Positions 17,004-25,605 of a DNA stretch of 64,000 nt are shown piece after piece. The DNA comes from Bacillota bacterium (lineage in GTDB: Bacteria; Bacillota; UBA4882; UBA8346). Where the stretch lies: positions 1-64,000 of the forward strand of contig JAEZJQ010000021.1 in the NCBI GenBank assembly GCA_023436305.1. Direction: 5' to 3'. The stretch's first letter is position 1; each line of letters begins with the position of its first letter. A program made the position numbers and the translations under genes. A model generated the notes under the pieces. That model ran no database searches. It was not told where the DNA came from and saw only the letters and a list, made by a program, of their open reading frames with translations.

Positions 17004-17387
17004 ATGAAACAAGTAATCTTTTATACGTTAATTATCATTACCTATCATTTAACAGTTTTACTCATCCCGTTGATTGTTTTTTTAATTGGTTTAAGTATAC
17101 CCGGAGTTTCATTATTGAATACCTTCTATTGGCTTTATTGGCTATACATAATTTTGAGCCCGATACTCATTTTAATTTTAAGTTACAGGATTGCTTCCCG
17201 GCAGGCCAACCGGCCATGGATCGCTGTTTGTACCGCATTTATCGGGTTTTCACCAATTTGGCTGTCCTATTTATCATTCGCTGCCCCATGGAATCCAAGA
17301 GATCTTGCGATAGTACTATTTTCCCCAGTCTTATTAGGGTTGATTGCCATTGCCATAACCAAAATCGCCAGAAAAAAACCGCCCTAA
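17004..17387 (+). CDS. Hypothetical membrane protein
   Basis: 127 aa with four hydrophobic segments, e.g. LTVLLIPLIVFLIGLSI and YIILSPILILILSY. No family recognised. The ATG is preceded by CAGGGGGA with suitable spacing, and the gene ends within a strong terminator, supporting its reality. It stands alone between an NlpC/P60 gene and a DNA glycosylase gene. Confidence 0.6.
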   Translation: MKQVIFYTLIIITYHLTVLLIPLIVFLIGLSIPGVSLLNTFYWLYWLYIILSPILILILSYRIASRQANRPWIAVCTAFIGFSPIWLSYLSFAAPWNPRDLAIVLFSPVLLGLIAIAITKIARKKPP

Positions 17388-17410
17388 CATTTACGGCGGG
17401 CGGTTTTTTT
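17372..17410. terminator. Bidirectional terminator
   Basis: Stem aaaaaaaccgccc (17372-17384) / gggcggttttttt (17398-17410). It has A and T runs at both ends, so it can serve both the membrane-protein gene and the convergent glycosylase gene. Confidence 0.9.
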
Positions 17411-17487
17411 CCCTTGCTTCGGCAATTTCGAATTTGGGTGTAAATTTTTGAAATTACTTGCTAAATTCAGTTTAAATTTATTGAAAT

Positions 17488-18156
17488 TTATAAATCAGCC
17501 GGGTGCTGTTTGGGCAACGCGCACACATCCTTCAGCGGGCATTTCTCACATTTTGGTGTATTATGGCAAATATTATTCCCCAAGGCAACAATTTGGGCAT
17601 GAATTTCATTATACAGTCCGGCATCTACAGGCAGATGACTCATAAAAAACTCTTGCAGCTTGGTATAGGTTATTTGGGCTGGAGTGATTCCCAAGCGATA
17701 AAAAATTTTTTGAGTATAGGCATCGACCACAAATATAGGTAAGCCCCCCCCATATAACAGAATGGAATCCACGGTTTCCGGTCCCATTCCGTAAATCGCC
17801 AGTAATTTGTCGCGGAGCGCCGGTAGTTCTTCATGAAACATGGTTTCCGGAAAGCCTTGATAATTTTCTACCAAGAACCGGCTTAACGCTTGCAGCTTCC
17901 GTGTTTTCATTTTGTAATACCGGGTAGGCTTAAGTAGTTCCTCTAAAATCTCGGGATTGGTCTGGGATAATTTTATAGGATCAAGTAATTCCTTGTTTTT
18001 AAGATTGCCAATCGCTTTTTCCACATTACGCCAGGCTACAGCCTGAGTAAGGACTGCTCCCACCATCATCTCAAACGGAGTTTCCGCAGGCCACCAGTGT
18101 TGTGGCCCGAAATATCCCAACAATTTATTATAAATTTCCAATAATTTTTTTTGCAT
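17488..18156 (-). CDS. Endonuclease III-related DNA glycosylase (COG2231 type)
   Basis: A 222-aa base-excision repair enzyme with helix-hairpin-helix and Gly/Pro-Asp loop (LLAIYGMGPETVDSILLYGGGLPIFVVDAYT, about residues 116-146, with the conserved Asp in VVDAYT) and a C-terminal [4Fe-4S] Cys cluster (C-x5-C-x2-C-x5-C in CHNTPKCEKCPLKDVC). The Lys that makes E. coli Nth a lyase is Glu here (GPET), as in the COG2231/MagIII-like branch, so it is probably monofunctional. The damaged base recognised is unknown. Confidence 0.85.
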   Translation of the reverse strand: MQKKLLEIYNKLLGYFGPQHWWPAETPFEMMVGAVLTQAVAWRNVEKAIGNLKNKELLDPIKLSQTNPEILEELLKPTRYYKMKTRKLQALSRFLVENYQGFPETMFHEELPALRDKLLAIYGMGPETVDSILLYGGGLPIFVVDAYTQKIFYRLGITPAQITYTKLQEFFMSHLPVDAGLYNEIHAQIVALGNNICHNTPKCEKCPLKDVCALPKQHPADL

Positions 18157-18470
18157 TAATAAACCTCCAAATTTTTAAGAATTATGATATCTAAACTAGA
18201 ATATCCTAATTCGAATCATCCCCGAAAAGAAATTTAGCAATTCAAACCACTCCTATATTTCTTATTTATTTCTTTTTTTGATTGGGCCGGTTAATTTAGC
18301 TGGCCTAATTTCTTTGTTTCTCTAAAGAATATCGCTACACGTTTATTGGGAAATTCAGTAATACAATACCGTGAATGCAACTGATTTCGCTATGATGTAT
18401 ATTATTTACTATTATAGCCAATACTTAGCTATGATCGTAAACATCACACTGCTTTTTGAGGAGGATATAT
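18157..18470. other. Intergenic region, no gene seen
   Basis: A 314-bp divergent spacer between the glycosylase and transglycosylase genes. It is AT-rich with an imperfect GGCC-based inverted repeat near 18285-18306. Promoters for both directions must lie here but none is clear. Confidence 0.5.
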
Positions 18471-19283
18471 ATGTTTCACCGTTATTTGGTAATTATCACA
18501 TCCACTATCGCTGTTTTGACCTGCGTCATACTTTTAACTTTTCCCATAAACACTCACGCATATTGTACGGGTAATTTAATTAATTTTGAGAGCCCCCAGG
18601 AAGTTACAGCCCGTCTGATAAAAAAAACCATTGATAGCTATAACTCTCATTTAACAGAGGATCAGAAATCAACAATCTGTCAAACCATTATCAATGAAGC
18701 AACTTCTAACAACATAGACCCTTTTTTAATAACCGGGGTTATAGCCGCTGAGTCTTCGTTCATACCGAACGCGGTTTCTCCCTGCGCCGCTCAAGGATTA
18801 ATGCAATTAACCGCTTGCGTAGCCAATATGATGAATATTGAAGATCCCTTCGATATCAAGGAGAACATTTATGCCGGAACCAAGTACTTAAAACAACTCC
18901 ACCAAATTTTTAAAGATACTGATCTTACCCTGGCTGCATATAATGCTGGACCGACCCGGGTGGCACGTTTGGGCCGGATACCCAGAATATCCGAAACGAT
19001 TAATTACATCGGTAAAGTACAAAGGTTTTACCGGAACATGCAAGTCCAATTTAAAACCGCCATGTTAAATTTGGCAGCTTATCCGGTGTGCTTCAAGCTG
19101 AAATCCACACCGGTTCAGCGACTATTGTCATCTCGTGACGGGGACCATAACCCATCGGATGGCGGGAATAATTCTGAATCCGTAACCGCCTTTTTTGAAA
19201 TCAAGCGGTATTTAAAATTTAATAAAATGGTATGTAAAACAGTCCGACAAAACAACTTACCTCGGATCATCGTCAATACTTAA
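18471..19283 (+). CDS. Lytic transglycosylase, SLT domain
   Basis: A 270-aa secreted protein: signal peptide at about residues 1-28, then an SLT/goose-lysozyme-like domain with catalytic Glu in GVIAAESSFIPNAVS, the GLMQL motif (AQGLMQLTACVANM) and AAYNAGPTRVARLG. It cleaves glycan strands with formation of anhydro-muramic ends. I start at the ATG at 18471, preceded by GAGGAGG; an upstream TTG is less likely. The last 27 nt overlap convergently the DUF559 remnant. Confidence 0.9.
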   Translation: MFHRYLVIITSTIAVLTCVILLTFPINTHAYCTGNLINFESPQEVTARLIKKTIDSYNSHLTEDQKSTICQTIINEATSNNIDPFLITGVIAAESSFIPNAVSPCAAQGLMQLTACVANMMNIEDPFDIKENIYAGTKYLKQLHQIFKDTDLTLAAYNAGPTRVARLGRIPRISETINYIGKVQRFYRNMQVQFKTAMLNLAAYPVCFKLKSTPVQRLLSSRDGDHNPSDGGNNSESVTAFFEIKRYLKFNKMVCKTVRQNNLPRIIVNT

Positions 19284-19738
19284 AAAATAATCTTCAATAC
19301 TTTTGGGTTTCTTTTTAGCGGGTTTGGGATCGGGGAAACTGATTCTTTTTAAAACGTCTTTCCATTTATCGTTAATTGGGTTTTGATTTTTTAAGTCGCT
19401 AATTTTAGCCATCAACTGTTGAATTTCTTGAACACATTGGACTAAATTTTCACGAATTTGATGATTGTTAAACCGGATTAAAAGAATCCCTTTATTCATT
19501 AAAAAAAGATCCTTTTGATGGTCCAATTTTCGTTGTGTTTCACTCAAATGAAAATAACCATCGACTTCAACGGCCAATTGAAAATCCGGAAACCAGAAAT
19601 CAATTTCATACCCCTCGATAAATTGGTTTTTTTAAATTTCAGTTTCCGGCTTCGAAGCGCACAGGCCAATTTATGCTCAGCAGATGTCTGGGTAATTTCC
19701 TTACGGCATTTCATGAATTTCTCCCGATTGCCATACAT
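19257..19738 (-). pseudogene. Frameshifted DUF559 (Vsr-like endonuclease fold) gene
   Basis: Two frames together make one DUF559 protein of about 160 aa. The first (19738 onward) has TSAEHKLACALRSRKLKFKK. The second has EGYEIDFWFPDFQLAVEVDG, then YFHLSETQRKLDHQKDLFL and LIRFNNHQI. The switch falls at a run of seven A on the minus strand (19627-19633); one extra A restores the frame. DUF559 proteins share the very-short-patch-repair or restriction-endonuclease fold; VEVDG holds the likely metal-binding Glu and Asp. It could be an inactivated gene, a sequencing error in a homopolymer, or slippage. Confidence 0.8.
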
Positions 19739-19748
19739 TGGATAATTG

Positions 19749-19777
19749 TTGACAAATTCCTAACATTCTCGTATACT
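19749..19777 (+). promoter_or_regulatory. Sigma-A promoter of glnR-glnA
   Basis: TTGACA (19749-19754), 17-bp spacer, TATACT (19772-19777), about 100 nt before glnR. TGTT...AACA half-sites overlap the -35 region, but their spacing does not match the canonical GlnR box. Confidence 0.8.
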
Positions 19778-19876
19778 TAAGATGCATAGATCTTTATTCT
19801 TGCTTCAAATAATCAAGAATGAGCGATGATGTTTTGAATCCCGACCATATAATCAAACAAAAACCAGGTGATTTTT

Positions 19877-20260
19877 TTGGCAAACAATGATTCGATATAT
19901 CCTATCAGTGCTGTAATGAATATGACCAATCTAACCGCACGCCAGATTCGTTACTATGAATCCCATGGTTTGATCAGTCCCACCCGTTCCAAGGGTAACC
20001 AACGTCTATATACACCATCGGATGTCGAAAACCTTTTATTGATTAAAAATTTATTGGAAAAAGGTTTAAATCTCGATGGCATTAAATCGATCTTTGCCGG
20101 TAACCAACCGGCCGAAGGGAACACACCTCCTGTTGTTCCTAACTCGCCACCTCCATCGGTATTCAACTCCAATAATCCCGCTTTTCCAAAACTAACTTCA
20201 CTTTATCCGGTGAACAACCAGGAAGCGCTTACCAAGTGGTTACAATCTAAACGTAAATAA
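19877..20260 (+). CDS. glnR: MerR-family nitrogen regulator GlnR
   Basis: A 127-aa repressor of nitrogen assimilation genes. The N-terminal MerR winged-helix domain is NLTARQIRYYESHGLISPTRSKGNQRLYTPSDVENLLLIKNLLEKGLNLDGIKSIF, close to B. subtilis GlnR. The C-terminal half is Pro- and Asn-rich and different from the Bacillus tail that contacts glutamine synthetase. I prefer the TTG at 19877, five nt after AGGTGA, to the GTG at 19868. It sits 48 nt upstream of glnA, the classic glnRA arrangement, so autoregulation with glutamine synthetase as sensor is inferred. Confidence 0.88.
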   Translation: MANNDSIYPISAVMNMTNLTARQIRYYESHGLISPTRSKGNQRLYTPSDVENLLLIKNLLEKGLNLDGIKSIFAGNQPAEGNTPPVVPNSPPPSVFNSNNPAFPKLTSLYPVNNQEALTKWLQSKRK

Positions 20261-20308
20261 ATATGTTTTTTCTTTATATTATCCTACAACGAATAAAGGT
20301 GTGATTCA

Positions 20309-21631
20309 ATGACTAAGGAACAAATCATCGCCAAATGTAAGGATGCGGATGTTAATTTTTTACGGTTGCAGTTTACCGATATTCTGGGCGTGGTCAAGAA
20401 TGTATCGATTCCCATTAGCCAGATTGAAATGGCTCTAAATGGTGAAACCATGTTTGATGGTTCGTCCATTGAGGGTTTTACCCGGGTGGAAGAATCGGAC
20501 ATGATTTTAAAGCCGGATTTAAATACTTTTGCTATCTTGCCGTGGCGGCCCCAGGAAAAAGCAGTAGCCCGGATTATTTGTGATATTTATACCCCTGATC
20601 AAAAACCCTTCGAGGGTGATCCCCGCTATGTTTTGAAAAAAGTAATCGCCGAAGCGGAACAGTATGGTTTTAATATCAATATAGGCCCGGAATGTGAATT
20701 TTTTCTCTTTAAATCCAATGAAGATGGCACTCCATCCGTTATCACCCATGACAAAGGCGGATATTTTGATATGTCCCCCAATGACCTTGGTGAGGATGCC
20801 CGCCGTGAGATTATTCTAGCCTTGGAAACGATGGGATTTGAAATTGAAGCCTCCCACCACGAAGTATCACCGGGACAACATGAAATTGACTTTAAGTATT
20901 CCGATCCGCTAAGTACGGCCGACCGGGTTGTCACCCTTAAATTTATCACCCGAATCATGGCCCAACGCCATAATCTGCATGCTACTTTTATGCCCAAACC
21001 CCTCTTTGGTATGAATGGTTCGGGCATGCACGTTCATATATCAATATTTAAGGATGGCCAAAATATTTTCTTCGAACCCACCGGTAAACACCAGTTAAGC
21101 CCAACAGCCCTTTATTTTATTGGCGGTATATTAAAACATGTCAAGGGAATTACGCCCATCACCAACCCGCTGGTCAATTCATACAAAAGGCTAATGCCGG
21201 GTTACGAAGCTCCTGTTTATCAATCCTGGTCTGCTTCCAACCGTAGCGCTTTGATTCGTGTTCCCGCCGCCCGGGAAGCCTCAACCCGAGTTGAAATACG
21301 CAATCCCGACCCTTGCTGCAATCCTTACTTGGCGTTCAGCCTTTTAATCAAAGCCGGTCTGGATGGCATCCACAATAAAATCAGTCCCGGAGAACCGATT
21401 CAAAAGAATGTCTACTCCATGTCCCCGGTGGAACGTTCTTTGGCCAATATCTCCAAACTCCCTTCTTCGTTATTTGAAGCTTTGCTAGAAATGGAACGGG
21501 ATCCTATCTGCTTGGAGACTCTGGGAGAACATATCTACAACCGTTTTATGGAAGCCAAGATGATTGAATGGGAAGTTTATCAAGCCCAAGTTCATCCATG
21601 GGAACTGGATCAGTATCTGGGGGTATTCTAA
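20309..21631 (+). CDS. glnA: Glutamine synthetase, type I (short GSI-alpha form)
   Basis: ATP-dependent formation of glutamine from glutamate and ammonia. The 440-aa length and lack of the adenylylation-site insertion mark the feedback-inhibited GSI-alpha class of Bacillota. Visible motifs: FDGSSIEGF, GPECEFFLF (metal Glu), VSPGQHEIDFKY, NGSGMHVHIS, the NPLVNSYKRLMPGYEAPVY segment and substrate-binding SNRSALIRVP with EIRNPDPCCNPYLA. The start ATG follows AAAGGTG. In B. subtilis feedback-inhibited GlnA controls GlnR and TnrA directly; the adjacent glnR suggests the same here. Confidence 0.98.
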   Translation: MTKEQIIAKCKDADVNFLRLQFTDILGVVKNVSIPISQIEMALNGETMFDGSSIEGFTRVEESDMILKPDLNTFAILPWRPQEKAVARIICDIYTPDQKPFEGDPRYVLKKVIAEAEQYGFNINIGPECEFFLFKSNEDGTPSVITHDKGGYFDMSPNDLGEDARREIILALETMGFEIEASHHEVSPGQHEIDFKYSDPLSTADRVVTLKFITRIMAQRHNLHATFMPKPLFGMNGSGMHVHISIFKDGQNIFFEPTGKHQLSPTALYFIGGILKHVKGITPITNPLVNSYKRLMPGYEAPVYQSWSASNRSALIRVPAAREASTRVEIRNPDPCCNPYLAFSLLIKAGLDGIHNKISPGEPIQKNVYSMSPVERSLANISKLPSSLFEALLEMERDPICLETLGEHIYNRFMEAKMIEWEVYQAQVHPWELDQYLGVF

Positions 21632-21669
21632 AATCGGGTTGAATATAGAGTGGGTGAAGTTTACAGAGT

Positions 21670-21711
21670 AAAGTGTGAAGGGTAAAATCAAAAACCCTTC
21701 ACACTTTTTTT
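21670..21711 (+). terminator. Terminator of glnRA
   Basis: A 14-bp stem aaagtgtgaagggt / acccttcacacttt with a 10-nt loop followed by TTTT, 39 nt after the glnA stop. Confidence 0.9.
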
Positions 21712-21724
21712 ATGCTATTGGAAG

Positions 21725-21973
21725 TTAATGCATAATTGCAAAATGCTTCTTTAAATCGTAGATAATTTCTTCCGGTTGCCTTCCACGGGCGTTAATTACA
21801 AATCCATCCGTAACCCTGGTCTGATCACCCAGTATATTTTCATCCAATCCCGAAAGTATAATGGCATCGGGGTTGTTAGGTTTATCGGCCAGATCCACCA
21901 CCTGAAAACCTTCATGTTCCAAATGAGTTCGTAATCCTTGAATTCCATCTTCGATGGCTACTGTTTTTTGCAT
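21725..21973 (-). CDS. YkuS family (UPF0180) protein
   Basis: An 82-aa protein of the UPF0180 family, widespread in spore formers and of unknown function. It shows the family pattern GLRTHLEHEGFQVVDL, then DAIILSGLDENILGDQTRVTDG and FVINARGRQPEEI. It starts at an ATG with GAGGAGCG upstream. It stands alone and convergent with glnA. Confidence 0.85.
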   Translation of the reverse strand: MQKTVAIEDGIQGLRTHLEHEGFQVVDLADKPNNPDAIILSGLDENILGDQTRVTDGFVINARGRQPEEIIYDLKKHFAIMH

Positions 21974-22183
21974 AGGCGCTCCTCTTTAGGTGAAAAATTT
22001 TTCTAACCGGATATTATTTTTAACAAGAAATACCCAAGATATTCCGTTCATTTGCTTTCTTGGTGATTAAAATTTTCCCGTTATTCTTACATCTTAATTA
22101 TCTTTTCTAGGCATAACAATTTAAGATCCCGTTTTCATTAGACTATGTTTCATTAAGAAGCGCGTACCGGATCCACCAACAAC

Positions 22184-22213
22184 TAAAAAACTCCCGAAAT
22201 CAGGAGTTTTTTA
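22184..22213 (-). terminator. Terminator of the bactofilin operon
   Basis: Stem of A/T-rich ends plus CTCC/GGAG (arms 22184-22193 and 22203-22213), giving GGAGTTTTTTAG on the minus strand, 28 nt after the bactofilin stop. Confidence 0.8.
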
Positions 22214-22240
22214 ATATTATATAATTTTTTAATTCACACT

Positions 22241-22651
22241 TCAAACTTCCACTGGTGTATCCACCAGTAAAGCCTTCCCTCTATCCTTAAGATCTCCCTT
22301 TGGCAGTGGAGCGCACATACCTTGCAGGAAAGCGCCGTCTTCAATGATTAAGGTTACCATCTTGGAATCACCGATAACTTTGGCGGTGGGAGCCAGTTCC
22401 AATTTGCCCCGGGACTCAATGGAACCGTTCACTTCGCCGGCCACAACCACGTTCTTCGCGATGAGGTTGCCGATGACTTTACCGGTTTCACCAATGATCA
22501 AATCTCCGCCGATATGCAACTCACCTTCAAAATATCCATCAATTCGAACAGCTCCGCCGGGAGCCTCTAAATTTCCTTTAAAACTGGTTTCTTTTCCGAT
22601 TAAAGTATCCACCTTGCGAGTATTAAAACCGTCTTTTTCTTTGTTACCCAT
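22241..22651 (-). CDS. Bactofilin (polymer-forming cytoskeletal protein)
   Basis: A 136-aa protein with a central beta-helical bactofilin domain (about residues 15-105): LIGKETSFKGNLEAPGGAVR, then IDGYFEGELHIGGDLIIGETG and further hexapeptide-like turns KNVVVAGEVNGSI and KLELAPTAKVIGD. Such proteins form filaments that scaffold wall enzymes. The gene starts 15 nt after the M23 peptidase gene, an arrangement conserved in several phyla (for example BacA-LmdC), where bactofilin positions the peptidase. Confidence 0.92.
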   Translation of the reverse strand: MGNKEKDGFNTRKVDTLIGKETSFKGNLEAPGGAVRIDGYFEGELHIGGDLIIGETGKVIGNLIAKNVVVAGEVNGSIESRGKLELAPTAKVIGDSKMVTLIIEDGAFLQGMCAPLPKGDLKDRGKALLVDTPVEV

Positions 22652-22666
22652 TTTGCTATCCTCCCA

Positions 22667-23677
22667 CTAGTTTCTTAAAAATGGCGCTGGATTCACCGGT
22701 TGACCATTGACTCTAACTTCATAATGAAGATGGGGGCCGGTGGCGACTCCGGTTTTACCGGATAAACCTATCACTTGACCTTTATTGACCACTTGTCCCA
22801 CCTGAACCAAATTTTTCGAGTTGTGACCGTACCGGGTTTCATATCCATAGCCATGATTGATTTTAATCAAATATCCGTAACCACTTTCCCAACCCGAGAA
22901 AGAAACTACACCATCCGCGGCGGCTCTGATATTCGTCCCGTGTGCGGCTTGAAGATCGACTCCCGTGTGTTCTTTGGTTATTCTGAAAACGGGATGGAGT
23001 CGCCGACCGAACCATGAAACAATCGACGAAGAAACCGGCCATTTGGACGGCGTATGATCCAGTAACCGTTCAAAAGCGATTAACTCGGTAAGTAATTTTT
23101 GTTGCGCTTCTTTTTCTGATTCTATGTACCCGTTAATTTGGCTTAAATTATACTTCAATTCCTCCAGTGAGGTCATTACAGTTTCGTCTTTAACTTCGCG
23201 GGGGGGAATGTTATACGATTGGATCCGTATGGTACCACCACGGCTTGCCTGAGTGAAAGGCCGACCGCCTTTTTGTTGAATCGATTTCCAAATGCCATTA
23301 ATTCGTATCCGATCTTTTTGGACTCGGTTTAATTCTTCCACCATTTTATAACTCTTTTTTAAAGTGGGCTTGACTTCTTTTTGTTCGTTAAGTAGCTTTT
23401 CGTTTTTGACCGAGATCTTATGTTTTTCACTCCGTAAATTAACGATGGTCTTTATTTGGGTGGTATATCCGAAGAAAATATAAATATTAAATCCAATCAT
23501 TGCAATGACAACCAAAGCAAGCGAAAAAGGAATATTGATACTTTTTACATTCGCTCCGGATGAATTGGGAACCAACATAAAAGTGAAACCCCGCCCCATT
23601 TTTCTCTTTATGTATTTGACTACTTTATCCAACACATCCACCCCCAGAAGAAAGAATAGCCGTTCTCCTGTTTCCAC
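22667..23677 (-). CDS. M23-family membrane-anchored peptidoglycan endopeptidase
   Basis: About 336 aa. A short cytoplasmic N-terminus, one membrane helix (IPFSLALVVIAMIGFNIYIFFGY, about residues 49-71), a coiled-coil region to about 200 and a C-terminal LytM/M23 zinc peptidase domain with HTGVDLQA and HLHYEV ligand motifs plus the first-site His in GRRLHPVF. The start is uncertain: a GTG at 23677 or a TTG 45 nt downstream following GGGGGTGG. Paired with bactofilin, so probably a localised shape or sporulation enzyme. Confidence 0.92.
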   Translation of the reverse strand: METGERLFFLLGVDVLDKVVKYIKRKMGRGFTFMLVPNSSGANVKSINIPFSLALVVIAMIGFNIYIFFGYTTQIKTIVNLRSEKHKISVKNEKLLNEQKEVKPTLKKSYKMVEELNRVQKDRIRINGIWKSIQQKGGRPFTQASRGGTIRIQSYNIPPREVKDETVMTSLEELKYNLSQINGYIESEKEAQQKLLTELIAFERLLDHTPSKWPVSSSIVSWFGRRLHPVFRITKEHTGVDLQAAHGTNIRAAADGVVSFSGWESGYGYLIKINHGYGYETRYGHNSKNLVQVGQVVNKGQVIGLSGKTGVATGPHLHYEVRVNGQPVNPAPFLRN

Positions 23678-23829
23678 CTTATGTTACAAAACTTTAACAC
23701 AGAATTAATGATCTTCGACAAAAAGATTCCGTTTTCCTTCCATTTTTAAAAAATATCTTGCTATCTTACGATTCATTTCCTTCACGAAAATTAACGGTCA
23801 TTTTTTCTATTGGTAAAACCAGCGATTGA

Positions 23830-24327
23830 CTATTTCGTATTTCCCAACGCTTTCTCGATGGCTTCCTTTTCTTCGGCGGAAGTTGGATATGATGAAACGC
23901 CGTGTTGAACCGGCTTGCAATAGACCCGGGCTTCATCCCGTCCAAAAATACTGCTCATCACGATACCGTCGCCGGAAGCATCAAGTAACGCCAATGCAAA
24001 ACTTTGGTCTCCTCCTGAGTTCTGAAACGCTTTAAATCTTATTAATCCTATTTTTTGTAAATGCTTCTCTTCAATCACTTGATTGGCTAGAAACTTCTCT
24101 TCAAATTTATTTAGCTTCTGATAAACAATTTGGGTTGTATCCGCATAATTCAACAGTACTGCTTCCAAATCCTTGCCTTGGGTCCCTTTTAATAATTGCC
24201 GGTATTTGTTCAACTGGGTATTGGCAATTAAAAAGTAGATCAATACAAACAAAGAAAGCGCCAGGCAAATAAGGCTGATAAACAACGAATTGTTTGTGAG
24301 CCATTGGCTTATCGCCAGCATATCCAT
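23830..24327 (-). CDS. DUF4446 family protein
   Basis: 165 aa with an N-terminal membrane helix (LFISLICLALSLFVLIYFLIA), a predicted helical segment (KYRQLLKGTQGKDLEAVLLNY) and the conserved C-terminal block IGLIRFKAFQNSGGDQSFALALLD and GIVMSSIFGRDEARVYCKPV that defines DUF4446. Function unknown; the family is usually coded near origin or parAB genes in Bacillota, which fits this position. I start at the ATG at 24327, seven nt after GGAAGGGTG. Confidence 0.85.
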   Translation of the reverse strand: MDMLAISQWLTNNSLFISLICLALSLFVLIYFLIANTQLNKYRQLLKGTQGKDLEAVLLNYADTTQIVYQKLNKFEEKFLANQVIEEKHLQKIGLIRFKAFQNSGGDQSFALALLDASGDGIVMSSIFGRDEARVYCKPVQHGVSSYPTSAEEKEAIEKALGNTK

Positions 24328-24429
24328 AAAATTACACCCTTCCAAAATTTAATCTCCCCAAAATGAGGAAGTGCGTCCATCAGACGCGGTCGCTCTAAAT
24401 ATAATTCAACATAACTTCATGATGCTCCT

Positions 24430-25605
24430 TCATTTTTGTAAGATTTTTCTTGCCTGAAAAATCGCTTCCTCATAAATTTCCCGCAAACTACAATTCAAGT
24501 TCCGGGATACCTGTAAACAATCTTCATATTCCGGCGCATACTTCAAGAGTTCTCCATGGAAAAAAGCAGTTTTAATTTTTATAGGAAATCCACGCACAGT
24601 TACCGTTTGCTGCTCTCTCTCCAAACAACTACGCTCCACGGAATACTTTCGTATTCCCAAGGTAGTCGTTTCCCTAAAAAGTAATTCTTCAAGTTCAGTT
24701 ACTTTTTCCGCCGGAGCTACTATGGTCAGTAATACACCGGGCCTTCCTTTTTTCATCTGGACCGGGGTGAAATAATAATCCAGAGCGCCTGTTTTTAACA
24801 GCCGATCTCCCACATAACCAAAAATCTCCGGATTCATATCGTCAATATTGGTTTCTAAAACTGTCTGAACGTCATTCCCAACAGTATTTACGGTGATTTC
24901 ACCAATGATTAGCCGTACCACATTGGGAATCGAACAGTCTCTGGTCCCGGCCCCGTATCCGGCCTGCTCCACTCGAAGTGGCGGCATGGAACCGATTCCC
25001 GTACCAAAAGTTGTAATGATCGCTGCCCCGGTTGGAGTCGTCCACTCCCCCGCCAAATCTCCTCCAAAAACAGTAAACTTTTTTAATAATTCAACAGTTG
25101 CCGGAGCTGGAAGCGGCAGCTCTCCATGAGCGCAGGTAATCTTCCCAAACCCAACCCGCAGTGGCGAAACCATCAAAGATTGAATTCCAAAATATTCCAA
25201 CCCAATACAAGCCCCTACTATATCCACAATGGCGTCTAAAGCGCCTACTTCATGAAAATGAACCTCGTCAATAGTTACCCCATGGATTTTGGCTTCAGCC
25301 TTCGCCAAATGGGTAAAAACCTGCAAAATGTTCTCTGCTACTTTGGGTTTAAATCCAGCTTCCAAGATAATTTTCGAAATATCGCTAAAATGGCGATGCT
25401 GATGCTCGTGAATTTCTTGCACTTCAAAATGGACTGCCTGAATCCCTTTACGGTTGACCCTCTGAATCGTAATCTTTGGCAAAGTTAGCGGTAATCTTGC
25501 CAGCTCTTGTTTCAGAAAGGGTTCGGGCAGTCCCAGATCAAGCAAGCCACCCAAAAACATATTGCCGCTTATTCCAGATCCACCATCAAGATATATTGTT
25601 TTCAT
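24430..25605 (-). CDS. larC: Nickel-pincer cofactor nickel-insertion protein LarC
   Basis: A 391-aa CTP-dependent cyclometallase that inserts nickel into the pincer nucleotide cofactor of lactate racemase and related enzymes. It starts MKTIYLDGGSGISGNMFLGG and contains the His-rich metal segment HEHQHRHF, the VHFHEVGALDAIVDIVGA motif, TPTGAAIITTFG and the C-terminal ETNIDDMNPEIFGYV domain. Full length in one frame, whereas some species need a frameshift. Its ATG overlaps the larB stop by four nt (ATGA). larE and larA are not in this window. Confidence 0.95.
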   Translation of the reverse strand: MKTIYLDGGSGISGNMFLGGLLDLGLPEPFLKQELARLPLTLPKITIQRVNRKGIQAVHFEVQEIHEHQHRHFSDISKIILEAGFKPKVAENILQVFTHLAKAEAKIHGVTIDEVHFHEVGALDAIVDIVGACIGLEYFGIQSLMVSPLRVGFGKITCAHGELPLPAPATVELLKKFTVFGGDLAGEWTTPTGAAIITTFGTGIGSMPPLRVEQAGYGAGTRDCSIPNVVRLIIGEITVNTVGNDVQTVLETNIDDMNPEIFGYVGDRLLKTGALDYYFTPVQMKKGRPGVLLTIVAPAEKVTELEELLFRETTTLGIRKYSVERSCLEREQQTVTVRGFPIKIKTAFFHGELLKYAPEYEDCLQVSRNLNCSLREIYEEAIFQARKILQK

